Shown: positions 17,956 to 27,855 of the stretch, in pieces | Position numbering within the stretch: position 1 is the stretch's first letter | Layout of the letters: each line of letters opens with the position of its first letter | Assembly (NCBI GenBank): GCA_020696345.1 | Contig: JAEHCK010000010.1 | Coordinates: 1 to 64,000 of the forward strand | Reading direction: 5' to 3' | DNA length: 64,000 bases | Origin: Thermoplasmata archaeon | GTDB taxonomy: Archaea > Thermoplasmatota > Penumbrarchaeia > JAEHCK01 | Translations under genes and position numbers: made by a program | Notes under the pieces: generated by a model | Told to the model about the DNA's origin: nothing | What the model saw: the letters and a program-made list of their open reading frames with translations, nothing else | Database searches by the model: none

Positions 17956-18381
17956 TTAAATGCCATCATTATCGGTATCTTTATCATTTGGATCGGTAGA
18001 ACCCCTCTCATTACCATCTGCTAAGTGGTCATTATCACTGTCCCAATCATATTGATCTGTTTTACTATCAGGTTCATCTTCGTCCGGAATAAAGTCACCA
18101 TCAGAATCGTCACGTTCTTCCGGCCGTGGCCCGGGAGGATCATCAGGGTTTGGGTCGTCGGGGCCGGGGCTGTCGGGGTCGGGTGGCGGGTCAGGATCGG
18201 GATCTGGGCCAGGTGGGCCAGGGTTATCTCCGGGGCCTTCAGGTGGGCTGTATTTTGATTCAACACCACCAGGGGTGGTTCCGCCCATGGCGAGACCCAC
18301 AAAACACCAAACGATCAATAATACTATACCAAATAATGCAGAAAAAAGCATCATTAAATTCGTATTCGCCCTTTCTTTCAA
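17956..18381 (-). CDS. Small membrane protein with Pro/Asp linker and calcium-type repeats
   Basis: 141 residues. Residues 9-33 form one hydrophobic helix (LMMLFSALFGIVLLIVWCF) that should anchor the protein; the rest is external. After a Gly/Pro-rich stretch comes a long Pro-Asp linker (repeated PDPDPPPDP-like steps, about 55-88), then acidic thrombospondin-3-like units DSDGDFIPDEDE, DWDSDNDHLADG and DKDTDNDG. The protein stops exactly at the end of a DTDNDGI unit, as if truncated within a repeat array. It is similar in style to the C-terminus of the secreted protein at 1855-3306. Function unknown. Confidence 0.65.
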   Translation of the reverse strand: MKERANTNLMMLFSALFGIVLLIVWCFVGLAMGGTTPGGVESKYSPPEGPGDNPGPPGPDPDPDPPPDPDSPGPDDPNPDDPPGPRPEERDDSDGDFIPDEDEPDSKTDQYDWDSDNDHLADGNERGSTDPNDKDTDNDGI

Positions 18382-18652
18382 ATCAATTCACCTTCATTTT
18401 TTTTCATGTAATTAATATGTGCTCTTTCGGGTATATAAACTTTATAAGACAATTATCGAATAAAAGGGCTATTTTTTTATTGAGATATTGTGTGTAGGCA
18501 TATAATATATTGACATTTAATTAATAATCGGCATCACTTTTTATTGTTTCATACATCTAATATATAAACTTTATCAGACATTCATCGAACATACTGGCTG
18601 TTGGATTGGAGATTGGAGACTAGAACAATTTGCCAAATCAAATTATTCAGCA

Positions 18653-18677
18653 TTGGAAAACTCTTCGACTTTTCCAA
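18653..18677. repeat. Short palindrome with exact 8-bp arms
   Basis: TTGGAAAA and TTTTCCAA are separated by nine bases (CTCTTCGAC). It lies in the 590-bp gap 18382-18972 ahead of the STAND array, beside ATTGGAGATTGGA, a phrase that recurs at 36693 on the other side of the array. Confidence 0.5.
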
Positions 18678-18740
18678 AGTTGTAAAAGTTAAAAGTTTTT
18701 CTTAATTTTTCAATTTCTATCCGCCACGCCACTCCCCATT

Positions 18741-18874
18741 ATTAACCACGAATTAACACGAATATACACGAATGTTTTCATATCATTCGTGTCGATTCGT
18801 GTGTATTCGTGGTTAAAAACCCTCAAATCAATCCGTGTAAATCCGCATAATCCGTGTCATCTGTGTTCTATTCC
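18741..18874. repeat. Left flanking hairpin repeat of the STAND array
   Basis: A near-perfect hairpin, TTAACCACGAATTAACACG... against ...ATTCGTGTGTATTCGTGGTTAA, with roughly 33-bp arms and a loop of about 9 bases (18742-18815). It is followed by AAAACCCTCAAATCAATCC and GTGTAAATCC-type units up to TTCTATTCC. The last 74 bases (18801-18874) recur almost unchanged at 36894-36967, downstream of the sixth STAND gene. Confidence 0.8.
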
Positions 18875-18972
18875 AAAAATACAACTTTCCCATAATTTTC
18901 ATATTTCAAACAAACTTTTATTTACATTCAAATTATTCATGGATATGTTTATCAGGGTCAGGTGAGGCAAAC

Positions 18973-21780
18973 TTGGACGAGACTGACAAGAAAATCAAGG
19001 AACTTGAAGCCGAATTAGAGAGTTATATTAAAAAAGAAATGGAAGATTTGTTAGAATCAAAGACACTTAGTAAAAAATATGTTCTAAAGGAATTATTTAA
19101 AAGCAGTATGAAATGGATATCAGGTAAACTTCCAATTGATTTATATGAAATATTTGAGGAGCGGAAAAAACAATATGAAGAAAAAATGCAAAAGATTGTG
19201 AACACTATTTATTTAAAAAATATAGAGAAAATGCAAAGAAAGATCGATAAAAAAACAGGTAGAATTTATAAAAAAACTAAAAAAATTGATAAAAAAACTG
19301 ATGAAATTTTAGAAAGAGTTAAGAAAATTCCAATAAAGGGTGAAGGTGAACAATATTCGGTGTCAAAATCGAAGCCCCTCATCTTCATCCCCCACCCGTA
19401 CCCCGAGGCCCCCAACTTCACCGGCCGTGTGGCCGAAAAACAGATGCTCACCGACTGGCTGCTGCATGATCCCGAGCACCCATTACTGTCAATGGTCGCC
19501 ATCGGCGGCATGGGGAAGAGCGCGCTGGCGTGGCGGTGGCTGCAGGAAGAGGTGTTGGGGAAAGATAATCAGCTAGATGGGGTGGTGTGGTGGAGCTTTT
19601 ACGAGTCAAAGGCCGATTTCAGGGCCTTCCTGAACGAATTGGGAGACGGGGTATTCAAGGAAGACAGAGAGCACTACAAATCCCTAGCTGAGAGAGAGAA
19701 GCTGGATTATACTTTCAATTACTTCTCAAACAACAACTATTTGCTGATTTTTGACGGATTTGAGAGGACTTTGCGAGCATATATGGGTATATCCGCTTGC
19801 TATATTGGTGATGATTGCAAACTAGAAGATAGAGAAAGACACAGACAATGCGTTGATTCGAATCTTGCATGGTTTCTACGAGCATTAACTGCGATCAACT
19901 GCAATTCTAAAACACTACTTACCACCCGTTTGCATCCTTTGGATTTAGAAAGTTTTTTAGGAGTTAAAAAAGTAGTACTTGAAAAAATGAATCCCATGGA
20001 TGCTGTAGATTTTTTCCAAGCACAAGGTGTAAATGGTACAAGAGCAGAGATAGAAACAGCTTGTGAAAAGTATAATTTTTTACCTCTTTGCCTGCGATTG
20101 TTATCAGGGATGATTATCACACATCCAAAATATCGAAAAGACAAGGATATAAAATTAGCAGAGAATATTCCTGATTTGGATTTAACTAAAGTCGATGATA
20201 ACTTGCAAGACGCTATTAAATTTCAACACATTCTTCAATATTCATATGATGAATTAATGCCAGAAAATCAACAATTGATGTCAAATATTGCAGCATTCAG
20301 ATCTCCCATGGAATTTACGACTCTACGAGAAATACTTGCCCAAGATATCAATGTCAATGAATTTAGAGAGAAATTAGAGTGTTTTAAAAAACGGGGACTA
20401 CTCCAATTTAATGAAAGAACCGATAGTTATGATTTACACCCTGTTGTGGGAAGATATTGCTATGCTCGATTAATTGAACCTAAAAAAATACATGGAATAA
20501 TTACGAAATACTTAGAGGAAAAGGTAAACAAACAATTTGGACTTCGCATTCCCTTTAAATATCAGATACTTATGGACCCAGGACCTATGAAGATAGAAAA
20601 AATAGAAGATTTACAGCCAGTAATCGAATTATACTATCATTCTATTGGTTCAGAAAAGTATGAGGAGGCTTTCCTAATTCTTTATGATAGACTCCAGTCA
20701 CCTCTTTATTATGGCTTCGGTGCTTTTCATGAATTTTCCGAACTGCTGTTGGCATTTTTCGTTGATGGAATTGATAATCCACCTGATTTATGTGATGAGT
20801 ATGTAAGTTGGATTCTCAATTCTCTTGCAAACTCTTTCTCTCATTCTGGTCAGCCCCAGAAAGCATTACCTGTTTTCAAGCAAGCTATTAGAATTGCCGA
20901 AATAGTAAGAAAATGGGGAGATGTTGCAATTGGTTTAGGTAATCTTGCAAAAATGGCACAGGTTCCCATTGGAAATCTAGAATCCGCTGAATCTAATTTA
21001 CAGAAAAGAATTGTGATTGCAGGTAAAAATAACGACGAAATAAGCGTGGCTATGGCTAATTTAGAACTTGGAAGAATTTCTGCATACTTGGGGCGATTTG
21101 ATGAATCTATAAAAAAAATTTCAAAAGCACAAGTAGTACTTGATTCCTATGGTCCATTAAAAACAAATTCTGTTTCCCTTATTAGGGCTTATAAGTCAAA
21201 TTATGCTCTCCTAATGAACAATCCCCGGGACGGATTACGGTTCGCCCAGGAAGCCCTAGTTCACGCAAAAGAATGGGAGAAAGAATTTGCTAAACAAAAT
21301 ATTCTACAAGCTGGTGTGGCTAATTTAATACAATGTAATTTGCTCATCGGAGCCTCCTATATTGCAATGAAAGATGCTGCGAAAGTAGAAGCACCACTTC
21401 AGTTTGCCATCACCAAATGCCGCAAAATCAACATGGTCGACTACGAAGCCCCAATCCTACTCGAATTGGCAAAACTCCGTCACCTCCAGCAAAAAGACGA
21501 CGAAAGTCTGAATTTGGCCACCGAAGCCCTCGAGATCGCCAACCGCTGCGGCTACATCCTCCAGCAAGCCGACATCGAACAATTCCTCGGCGAGTATTAC
21601 AAGGATCAAGGTGATATGAAGAAAGCCAGGAAATATTTTGAAGACTGCATCGAGCACTGCACCCACTGCTGGAAGTACAACGAAAAGACCAAAGATTTCG
21701 ATTATGTCAAGAAGGACGAGAAGTGGTGGTACAAGCCGAGATATGAGATGGCAGTGAGGTTGTTGGAGGAATTACAATGA
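18973..21780 (+). CDS. STAND/NB-ARC NTPase with TPR repeats, coiled-coil N-terminus (array gene 1)
   Basis: 935 residues, TTG start with an AGGTGAGG ribosome binding site 6 bases ahead. Residues 1-125 are a charged, Lys/Glu-rich helical or coiled-coil region without an enzyme motif. The shared core begins with FIPHPYPEAPNFTGR (138-152), then Walker A AIGGMGKSALAWRW (176-189), WWSFYE (206-211) and Walker B YLLIFDGFER (256-265). An RNBS-B-like LLTTRLHP follows near 318, a GLPL-like LPLCLRLLSG, and DLHPVV at the place of the MHD motif (near 490). The C-terminal 350 residues are TPR-like helical pairs. Such proteins sense a ligand with the repeats, oligomerise through the NTPase and activate the N-terminal part. 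This member has no visible enzyme and may be an adaptor or structural partner. It overlaps gene 2 by 4 bases. Confidence 0.85.
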   Translation: MDETDKKIKELEAELESYIKKEMEDLLESKTLSKKYVLKELFKSSMKWISGKLPIDLYEIFEERKKQYEEKMQKIVNTIYLKNIEKMQRKIDKKTGRIYKKTKKIDKKTDEILERVKKIPIKGEGEQYSVSKSKPLIFIPHPYPEAPNFTGRVAEKQMLTDWLLHDPEHPLLSMVAIGGMGKSALAWRWLQEEVLGKDNQLDGVVWWSFYESKADFRAFLNELGDGVFKEDREHYKSLAEREKLDYTFNYFSNNNYLLIFDGFERTLRAYMGISACYIGDDCKLEDRERHRQCVDSNLAWFLRALTAINCNSKTLLTTRLHPLDLESFLGVKKVVLEKMNPMDAVDFFQAQGVNGTRAEIETACEKYNFLPLCLRLLSGMIITHPKYRKDKDIKLAENIPDLDLTKVDDNLQDAIKFQHILQYSYDELMPENQQLMSNIAAFRSPMEFTTLREILAQDINVNEFREKLECFKKRGLLQFNERTDSYDLHPVVGRYCYARLIEPKKIHGIITKYLEEKVNKQFGLRIPFKYQILMDPGPMKIEKIEDLQPVIELYYHSIGSEKYEEAFLILYDRLQSPLYYGFGAFHEFSELLLAFFVDGIDNPPDLCDEYVSWILNSLANSFSHSGQPQKALPVFKQAIRIAEIVRKWGDVAIGLGNLAKMAQVPIGNLESAESNLQKRIVIAGKNNDEISVAMANLELGRISAYLGRFDESIKKISKAQVVLDSYGPLKTNSVSLIRAYKSNYALLMNNPRDGLRFAQEALVHAKEWEKEFAKQNILQAGVANLIQCNLLIGASYIAMKDAAKVEAPLQFAITKCRKINMVDYEAPILLELAKLRHLQQKDDESLNLATEALEIANRCGYILQQADIEQFLGEYYKDQGDMKKARKYFEDCIEHCTHCWKYNEKTKDFDYVKKDEKWWYKPRYEMAVRLLEELQ

Positions 21781-24700
21781 CTAAGAAGAACCAAACCAAA
21801 TCATTTTCATTACCTTCAGATGAAAAAATCCTTAATGCAGTAAATCTCAAGGAATTGACAATTTATTATCAAAAATTACTTGAGATTGATACTCTTCCAA
21901 AAGGAAAAACAAAACAAAAATTATTAAAAAAAAGAGGGAAGAAAATTGAGAAAATTATTGCGCGGATTATCGAAATATATAATTGGAAAAATGTCGAATT
22001 AAATCATATAAAAGATGGTGTCGAAGTAGACATAATGGGTGATTATGGAAGAGATTTCTTTATCATGGAGTCAAAATGGTGGAAAGAACCAATTCAAAGC
22101 GGTGTACCGTTACGATTATCCGGAATGATACCGTTATATCCAGAAGCAAAAGGAATGGTTATTTCTCAAAAAGGATTAACTGATAACGCATTAACAGTTA
22201 TTTCGACATTAATGGTACAAAATCGAATAATAATATCTTTAGATAGAAATGATATCGAGGCAATCTTGAATGAAAAAATCAATTTTAATTATCTTATAGA
22301 TAAAAGACAATCTTTTGCAAGAAGAGAAAGAGCGCCGAATAAACCGGCAATATCTAAAGTAATTGAACAATTCGGGAAAGAAGGAGAATTTAATAAATAT
22401 CCTATTCCTGGGATTAAGAAATCTCACATCTTCATCCCTCACCCGTACCCAATCCAGGAGAAGTTCACTGGCAGAATTGCAATGCGAACGAAATTGACAA
22501 AATGGCTAACTTTAGATAAACATCCCGTTTTTATTATTCGTGCAATAGGAGGGATGGGTAAAAGCGCTCTATCTTGGATTTGGTTCAAACACGATGTATT
22601 TGGAGAATCCTTACCTGGATTTGAGGAAGAAACTGCAGAATCTGAATGTTGCCGATTGGACGAAGATCGCAAACCTGTTGGTGCAATATGGTGGTCGTTT
22701 TATGAAGAAAAAGCAAATTTTACACTGTTCCTTCAAAATACCGGTAAGAAAATTTTCGCAAATGATAAGGATTATAACGAATTAAGCGATCGGGATAAAT
22801 TAGATAGAATTTACGATTTCTTCCACTCCAATCCATTTCTTATAATCTTCGATGGAATCGAACGTGCTCTTCGGTCGTATAAAGAATTTTCTCCTTCATA
22901 TAAAAAACAAAAATCAACGATAGAAAGAAGGGACCGGGAGTGTATAGATCCAAACCTTGAAAAGTTCTTAGAACGCATGGCCGCGGAAGGAGGGCTCTCT
23001 AAGTTACTGATGACTACGAGAGTGACTCCGTTGATCCTGGACGGATTGGGTGGCGTGAAAGAGGAAGTTTTGGAAAGAATGGAAAAAGAAGAAGCTGTAA
23101 ATTTCTTCAGAAAATATGATGTAAAAAACATCCGATCTGAAATTGAAGGACTGTGCAAAGGGGTCAATTACATACCACTATGTTTGCGCATATTGGCTGG
23201 GGCCTTATCAACGAATCCAAAATATAATATAGACGTTACAAAACTGAGTGAAGACGTTGATCTTGCGAAAATTGCAAAGCAAAAGCACGATAAGAACAAA
23301 ATTAACCACATCCTCGAATTTTCAGAGAGATTTATCTCAGAAAAGAATGAACAACTAAAAGACTTAATGTGTTTGATCTCAGCGTTTAGAACGAAGGTAC
23401 CATATAACGCGCTAAAGGTCGTAACAGAGGATGAAGAACTAGAAGATCTTTCTGAAAATTTGAATGGGCTTATAGATAGGGGTCTGTTATTCTATGACCC
23501 TATATTAGTCAGTTATGAGATGCATCCGGAAGTGAAAGATTATTATTACGACATTATTGAAAATAAAGTCGAAATCCATCAGAAATTACGAAAATATTTT
23601 GCGAGCGTGCCTGAGCCTGAGAAAATAGAGACTATTGACGATTTAGAGCCAGTGATAGAGTTATACCACCATACAGTTAAGGCGGGTATGCACAAAGAGG
23701 CACTGATATTATTTTATGACAAATTGCATGATCATTTTCATTATAAATTTGGTGCGTATTTACTTACGATAGAACTTTTAACTGAATATGTAGAACAATT
23801 CGAGTATATTGAAGATATAAAATATTCGGAATTATTTGAAGATCTTACTAGAGCGTTCTCAATTATTGGGAAATTAAGGGACTCATTAAAATGGTCTCTT
23901 AGGGCTATTGATATCTGTGAGAAATCAAAAGATAAACAAAGACTTGCTGAAATTCTTATTTATCTTGCTTGGTCTCAGATTGCACTTGGAGATTTTGAGC
24001 AGGCTCTTAACTCTCTTGACAGAAGTTACAATATGAGTCAAAAATCTGGGATGAGGTATTTCTCTGGTTTAGCCCTTCAAGATAAAGCGCGCATCTTGAT
24101 GTATAAAGGGATGACAAAAAAAGTAATAGATTTATTCAAACAAGCATCGGATATATTTAATAAAATTACTAAAAATCCTAATAAAGACTATCGAAAGGGA
24201 AGAATTGAATGGGAACCGGATAAGGTTGAAAGATATGCACAAAGAAGACTTTTTTTCGAAAACTTAAGAATGGCTGAATTAGCACTTAACCTGGGAAATA
24301 AGGAAAAAGCTCTTGAAAATGGAAAAATGGCATTTGAAAAAATGAAAAACATGGAATTGTTTCAAAGAGATGAAGTACGAATGAATTGGATTATTGGATC
24401 TTCCCATATTACCTATGCAATAAAATGCTCAAGTAATGAATCGAGAAGTCATGTAAAAGAAGCAGAAAAATATCTTGAAACTGGGTATAAATATATTATT
24501 AAAAAAAATAGCGAATCAAAAGAACGAATATGTAAAGGTGCTTTGAGAGACTGTCGAAGTATCAATTTGGTTGAACTTGAAGCTGCTATATTACTTGAAA
24601 CTGCAAAACTCCGCCACCTCCAGGCCAGATCTCCTGACTCTCGACCTGCGACTCGTGACTCTCGGCTTAAAGAATCATTTACGTTAGTTTCTGAGGCCTT

Positions 24701-24950
24701 CGAAATCGCCAACCGATGCGGCTATGTCCTCCAACAAGCCGATATCCATCTATTCCTCGCCCACTACTACAAAGATCTTGACCACCTCGCCAAAGCCAAA
24801 GAGCACGCCGAATTCGCCAAGCTGCGGTCACACCAAATGATCGATGTGGAGACGGGGGATTATATTACGAAACTAGAGGAAACGGAATATAAGTACAAGC
24901 CGTGTTATGATAAGGCGGTGAAGTTGTTGAAAGAGTTGGAGGAGAAGTAA
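21777..24950 (+). CDS. STAND/NB-ARC NTPase with PD-(D/E)XK nuclease N-terminus (array gene 2)
   Basis: 1,057 residues, start ATG inside the ATGA overlap with gene 1. Residues 45-175 look like a restriction-endonuclease fold: a basic helix, then VEVDIMGDYGRDFFIMESKWW, in which D85 and E98-x-K100 fit the PD-(D/E)XK catalytic pattern. The shared core follows: FIPHPYPIQEKFTGR (218-233), Walker A GGMGKSA (258-264), WWSFYEEKANF, Walker B FLIIFDGIER, LLMTTRVTP, IPLCLRILAG and an MHD-position MHPEV. The TPR region is the most divergent of the six and holds an in-frame insert rich in D-S-R (24615-24668). Predicted to cleave DNA when the sensor is triggered. The next gene starts on its stop codon. Confidence 0.85.
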   Translation: MTKKNQTKSFSLPSDEKILNAVNLKELTIYYQKLLEIDTLPKGKTKQKLLKKRGKKIEKIIARIIEIYNWKNVELNHIKDGVEVDIMGDYGRDFFIMESKWWKEPIQSGVPLRLSGMIPLYPEAKGMVISQKGLTDNALTVISTLMVQNRIIISLDRNDIEAILNEKINFNYLIDKRQSFARRERAPNKPAISKVIEQFGKEGEFNKYPIPGIKKSHIFIPHPYPIQEKFTGRIAMRTKLTKWLTLDKHPVFIIRAIGGMGKSALSWIWFKHDVFGESLPGFEEETAESECCRLDEDRKPVGAIWWSFYEEKANFTLFLQNTGKKIFANDKDYNELSDRDKLDRIYDFFHSNPFLIIFDGIERALRSYKEFSPSYKKQKSTIERRDRECIDPNLEKFLERMAAEGGLSKLLMTTRVTPLILDGLGGVKEEVLERMEKEEAVNFFRKYDVKNIRSEIEGLCKGVNYIPLCLRILAGALSTNPKYNIDVTKLSEDVDLAKIAKQKHDKNKINHILEFSERFISEKNEQLKDLMCLISAFRTKVPYNALKVVTEDEELEDLSENLNGLIDRGLLFYDPILVSYEMHPEVKDYYYDIIENKVEIHQKLRKYFASVPEPEKIETIDDLEPVIELYHHTVKAGMHKEALILFYDKLHDHFHYKFGAYLLTIELLTEYVEQFEYIEDIKYSELFEDLTRAFSIIGKLRDSLKWSLRAIDICEKSKDKQRLAEILIYLAWSQIALGDFEQALNSLDRSYNMSQKSGMRYFSGLALQDKARILMYKGMTKKVIDLFKQASDIFNKITKNPNKDYRKGRIEWEPDKVERYAQRRLFFENLRMAELALNLGNKEKALENGKMAFEKMKNMELFQRDEVRMNWIIGSSHITYAIKCSSNESRSHVKEAEKYLETGYKYIIKKNSESKERICKGALRDCRSINLVELEAAILLETAKLRHLQARSPDSRPATRDSRLKESFTLVSEAFEIANRCGYVLQQADIHLFLAHYYKDLDHLAKAKEHAEFAKLRSHQMIDVETGDYITKLEETEYKYKPCYDKAVKLLKELEEK
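24615..24668. repeat. In-frame repeat insert in array gene 2
   Basis: Repeated GACTCTCGACC / GACTCGTGACTCTCGG steps add about 18 residues (ARSPDSRPATRDSRL...) between LRHLQ and the AFEIANRCGY helix. Array genes 1, 3 and 4 have only a few residues (QKDDES-like) here. Gene 6 has a shorter, visibly related string (ATCTCATGACCCTCGACTTG) at 36312-36338. Confidence 0.6.
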
Positions 24951-27853
24951 TGAAAGTAATGATCAGTAGTACAGTCAAAGATCTCGTAGACCTCAGAGAT
25001 CGCCTATACGATTATCTCAAAGAAAAGGGGCACGAACCCTGGATCAGCGGAAAACCTGGCTTTCCGACTCATCTTGATAATGATGCTATGACGTGTTGTG
25101 TGAAAGCAGCAGAAAGTTCTGATTATTTCATCCTGATTTTAGACCGGCATTCTGGTCTAACTTATAAAAAGACTGGAACAAGTATAACTGAAGCGGAATT
25201 CAATGCGGCATCCAATAGCAATAAACCAAGATCAATTTTTGTAAGAGAACCTGTAGATTCTCAATGTAAAATATTCCGTCAAATGTCTGAAGACCAACGT
25301 AAGGACATCAAATGGGATTGCGACCACGGAGTCTATGACTTCTATGATCGTCTTCAACATCTTGAGAATGTACCATGGCGGCATCTATTCTCTGACTATA
25401 ATAATATTATTGAAAACCTTAAGGCTGATTTTCAGAAATTTGAAAGACGAAAGATATTGTTGGATAAATCCTTCACCCCTCACCCTTACCATGAAGACCC
25501 ACATTTTACTGGACGTACGACAGAAAGAAAAATGCTCAACGACTGGCTTATCAGAGATAAAGACAAACCTCTATTATCCCTTGTTGGGATTGGAGGGATG
25601 GGGAAGAGCGCCTTGGCCTGGAGATGGTTACAGGAGGAAATTATAGACAAGGGAATGGAATTTGATGGAATCGTATGGTGGAGTTTTTATGAGAAGGAGA
25701 TGACATTCTCAAGTTTCATTCGCAGTTTTATAATTCATAAATGGGGTGAAAAAAGCCCTTTACTCCAAATGGCTACTAGTGAACAGATCAACAAGGTGTT
25801 CGAGGAATTTCAAAAAAACAACTATCTTATTATTCTGGATGGAGTTGAAAGAATACTCAAGGCCTATTTCGGACTTGGCTCACCATACCAGAAGGATGAT
25901 GATAAAACCCTCAGTTCAGACAAGGATTTTCGGGCCTGTATCGACCCGAGCGCAGGGAATTTTCTCCAGAAACTTGCCAGTGATAGTGTAAAGAGTAAAA
26001 CCCTTCTAACAACACGCCTCCATCCTAAGGCACTGGATACCACAGCAGGATGTTTGCGATACAACCTCACATCGTTTTCACGGGAGGATGGTGAAGAATT
26101 CTTCAGACGCCAGGGAGTTAAAGGAACTAGAGCCGAGATAGAACGTGAGTGCGAAAAATACGGTTTTCATCCACTATCTTTACGTTTACTTTCGGGTATG
26201 ATCGTGAGTGATCCCGAATGTAAAGGCGACATTGCAAAATGCGAGATTCTTGGCCGGATAGAAGATATGGCTCCGAAAGAGCATAATATTTTGGAACTTT
26301 CCTATAACGCTCTCGATGATGAAAAAAAGGAGTTTGTAAGTTCACTTGCTGCATTTCGTTCCCCAATGGACTTTGAGGCCATAAAATCAATTGCAAAGTA
26401 TGAAAACCATAAAGAACTCATTTCTGCACTTATTGAGGTTGTGAACAGAGGCATTCTCTTCCAGCGAAAAGAGAAGGATAAAAAGGGTAAGGAAATTACG
26501 ATTTACGACCTCCACCCAATAGTCCGTTCCTACTGCTACGTCAGGTTGCGAGATAAAGAGGGCGTGCATTCCCAGCTACGGGATTATTTTGCGAGCGTGC
26601 CTGAGCCTGAGAAGATCGAGAGTATCGACGACCTCGCCCCTGTCATCGAGCTCTACCACCATACCGTACGTGCGGGGAGGTATGAAGAAGCTATCAAATT
26701 GTACAAGGACAGACTAAGTTCACCCTTATATTTCATGTCAGGTTCATATCAAACCCAAATCGAATTGCTCTCTGCGATTTTTCCTGAGGATTATGATAAA
26801 CCTCCAAAGGATTTGCGAGAAGATAATATTGCTTGGGCTCTTAATTCTCTTGCGAACTCCTACTCCATCTCCGGCCAGCCCCGCCGTGCCGTGCTGATGT
26901 TCGAGATGATAAAGAAGATAGATATTAAGAATTTGCAAAACCAGGATGCAAGATTCATCTTTACGGATGATAGATTTGTGATACCTAAAGACCACACTAT
27001 GAGTACAAATTATTTAGAACAATGTGCGATTAGCCTCGGCAACCTCGCCGAGGACCAGTTAAAGATCGGCGACCTGGAGTCTGTGGAGTACAACCTGCAA
27101 CGAGCTATTAATATTTGCGAGGAAATTGATGAAGAAAGATACAAAGCTATGTGGCAAGAGATTCTTGGGAAGAATTTTGCGTATATTGGAAATTTCATTG
27201 ATTCTGCCAAAGAATTGGATATTGCTTTTGAAATTCAAAAACGATATAATGCTCCACAGGGACAATGTATAGTAACAATTAGCCGCTCCCTCCGCGCCCT
27301 CCTCATGGACGACCCAAAAGAAGCACTTAAATGTGCTCAACAAGCCCTCGAATTTGCGAAAAAAGAAGAGAAAGAAAGAGGCGAACCAACTATTAGAGAC
27401 TTCATCCGAGCCAACTGGCTCATCGGAGCCTCCTATGTTGCAATGGGCAAGGTAGAAGAGGCAGAAGCACCATTTCAATTTGCCATCACCGAATGCCGAA
27501 AGATCAACATGGTCGATCACGAAGCCCCTATCCTCCTCGAACTCGCCAAACTCCGCCACCTCCAGCAAAAAGACAACGAATCCCTTCCCCTCGCCACCGA
27601 GGCCCTCGAGATCGCCAACCGCTGCGGCTATGTCCTCCAGCAGGCCGACATCCACTTTTTCCTCGCACAATATTACAAAGACCTCGGCGACCTCGCCAAA
27701 GCCCACGAGCACGCCGAACTCGCGAAACTACGAAGCCACCAGATGATCGATGTTAAGACCGGAGATTATATTACGAAGCCAGAAGATACCAAGTGGATGT
27801 ACAGGCCATGTTATGATAAGGCTGTGAAAATGTTGGTGGAATTGGAGGCGTAG
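24950..27853 (+). CDS. STAND/NB-ARC NTPase with DUF4062 N-terminus (array gene 3)
   Basis: 967 residues; its ATG shares one base with the stop of gene 2. Residues 1-155 are a DUF4062 domain: MKVMISSTVKDLVDLRDRL, a mid strand YFILILDRHSG and an AEFNAA helix; the fold is related to TIR-like and nucleoside-handling domains. The shared core follows: TPHPYHEDPHFTGR, Walker A GGMGKSA (215-221), WWSFYEKEMTF, Walker B NYLIILDGVER, LLTTRLHPKALD, HPLSLRLLSG and an MHD-position DLHPIVRSYCY. C-terminal TPR-like repeats contain several GC-rich blocks nearly identical in DNA to genes 4-6. The final part carries HQMIDVKTGDYITKPED and YRPCYDKAV, shared with the other members. Activity of the N-terminal domain is unproven. 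Confidence 0.85.
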   Translation: MKVMISSTVKDLVDLRDRLYDYLKEKGHEPWISGKPGFPTHLDNDAMTCCVKAAESSDYFILILDRHSGLTYKKTGTSITEAEFNAASNSNKPRSIFVREPVDSQCKIFRQMSEDQRKDIKWDCDHGVYDFYDRLQHLENVPWRHLFSDYNNIIENLKADFQKFERRKILLDKSFTPHPYHEDPHFTGRTTERKMLNDWLIRDKDKPLLSLVGIGGMGKSALAWRWLQEEIIDKGMEFDGIVWWSFYEKEMTFSSFIRSFIIHKWGEKSPLLQMATSEQINKVFEEFQKNNYLIILDGVERILKAYFGLGSPYQKDDDKTLSSDKDFRACIDPSAGNFLQKLASDSVKSKTLLTTRLHPKALDTTAGCLRYNLTSFSREDGEEFFRRQGVKGTRAEIERECEKYGFHPLSLRLLSGMIVSDPECKGDIAKCEILGRIEDMAPKEHNILELSYNALDDEKKEFVSSLAAFRSPMDFEAIKSIAKYENHKELISALIEVVNRGILFQRKEKDKKGKEITIYDLHPIVRSYCYVRLRDKEGVHSQLRDYFASVPEPEKIESIDDLAPVIELYHHTVRAGRYEEAIKLYKDRLSSPLYFMSGSYQTQIELLSAIFPEDYDKPPKDLREDNIAWALNSLANSYSISGQPRRAVLMFEMIKKIDIKNLQNQDARFIFTDDRFVIPKDHTMSTNYLEQCAISLGNLAEDQLKIGDLESVEYNLQRAINICEEIDEERYKAMWQEILGKNFAYIGNFIDSAKELDIAFEIQKRYNAPQGQCIVTISRSLRALLMDDPKEALKCAQQALEFAKKEEKERGEPTIRDFIRANWLIGASYVAMGKVEEAEAPFQFAITECRKINMVDHEAPILLELAKLRHLQQKDNESLPLATEALEIANRCGYVLQQADIHFFLAQYYKDLGDLAKAHEHAELAKLRSHQMIDVKTGDYITKPEDTKWMYRPCYDKAVKMLVELEA

Positions 27854-27855
27854 AA

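Noticed and set aside
18741-18874. CRISPR array
   Set aside because: The repeated GTGTAAATCC / CGTGT words are short, irregularly spaced and part of a hairpin. There are no unique spacers of constant length and no cas genes.
27059-27712. Minus-strand 217-codon frame opposite array gene 3
   Set aside because: It lies opposite the conserved TPR part of the STAND protein; its apparent openness comes from the C-rich third positions on the coding strand.
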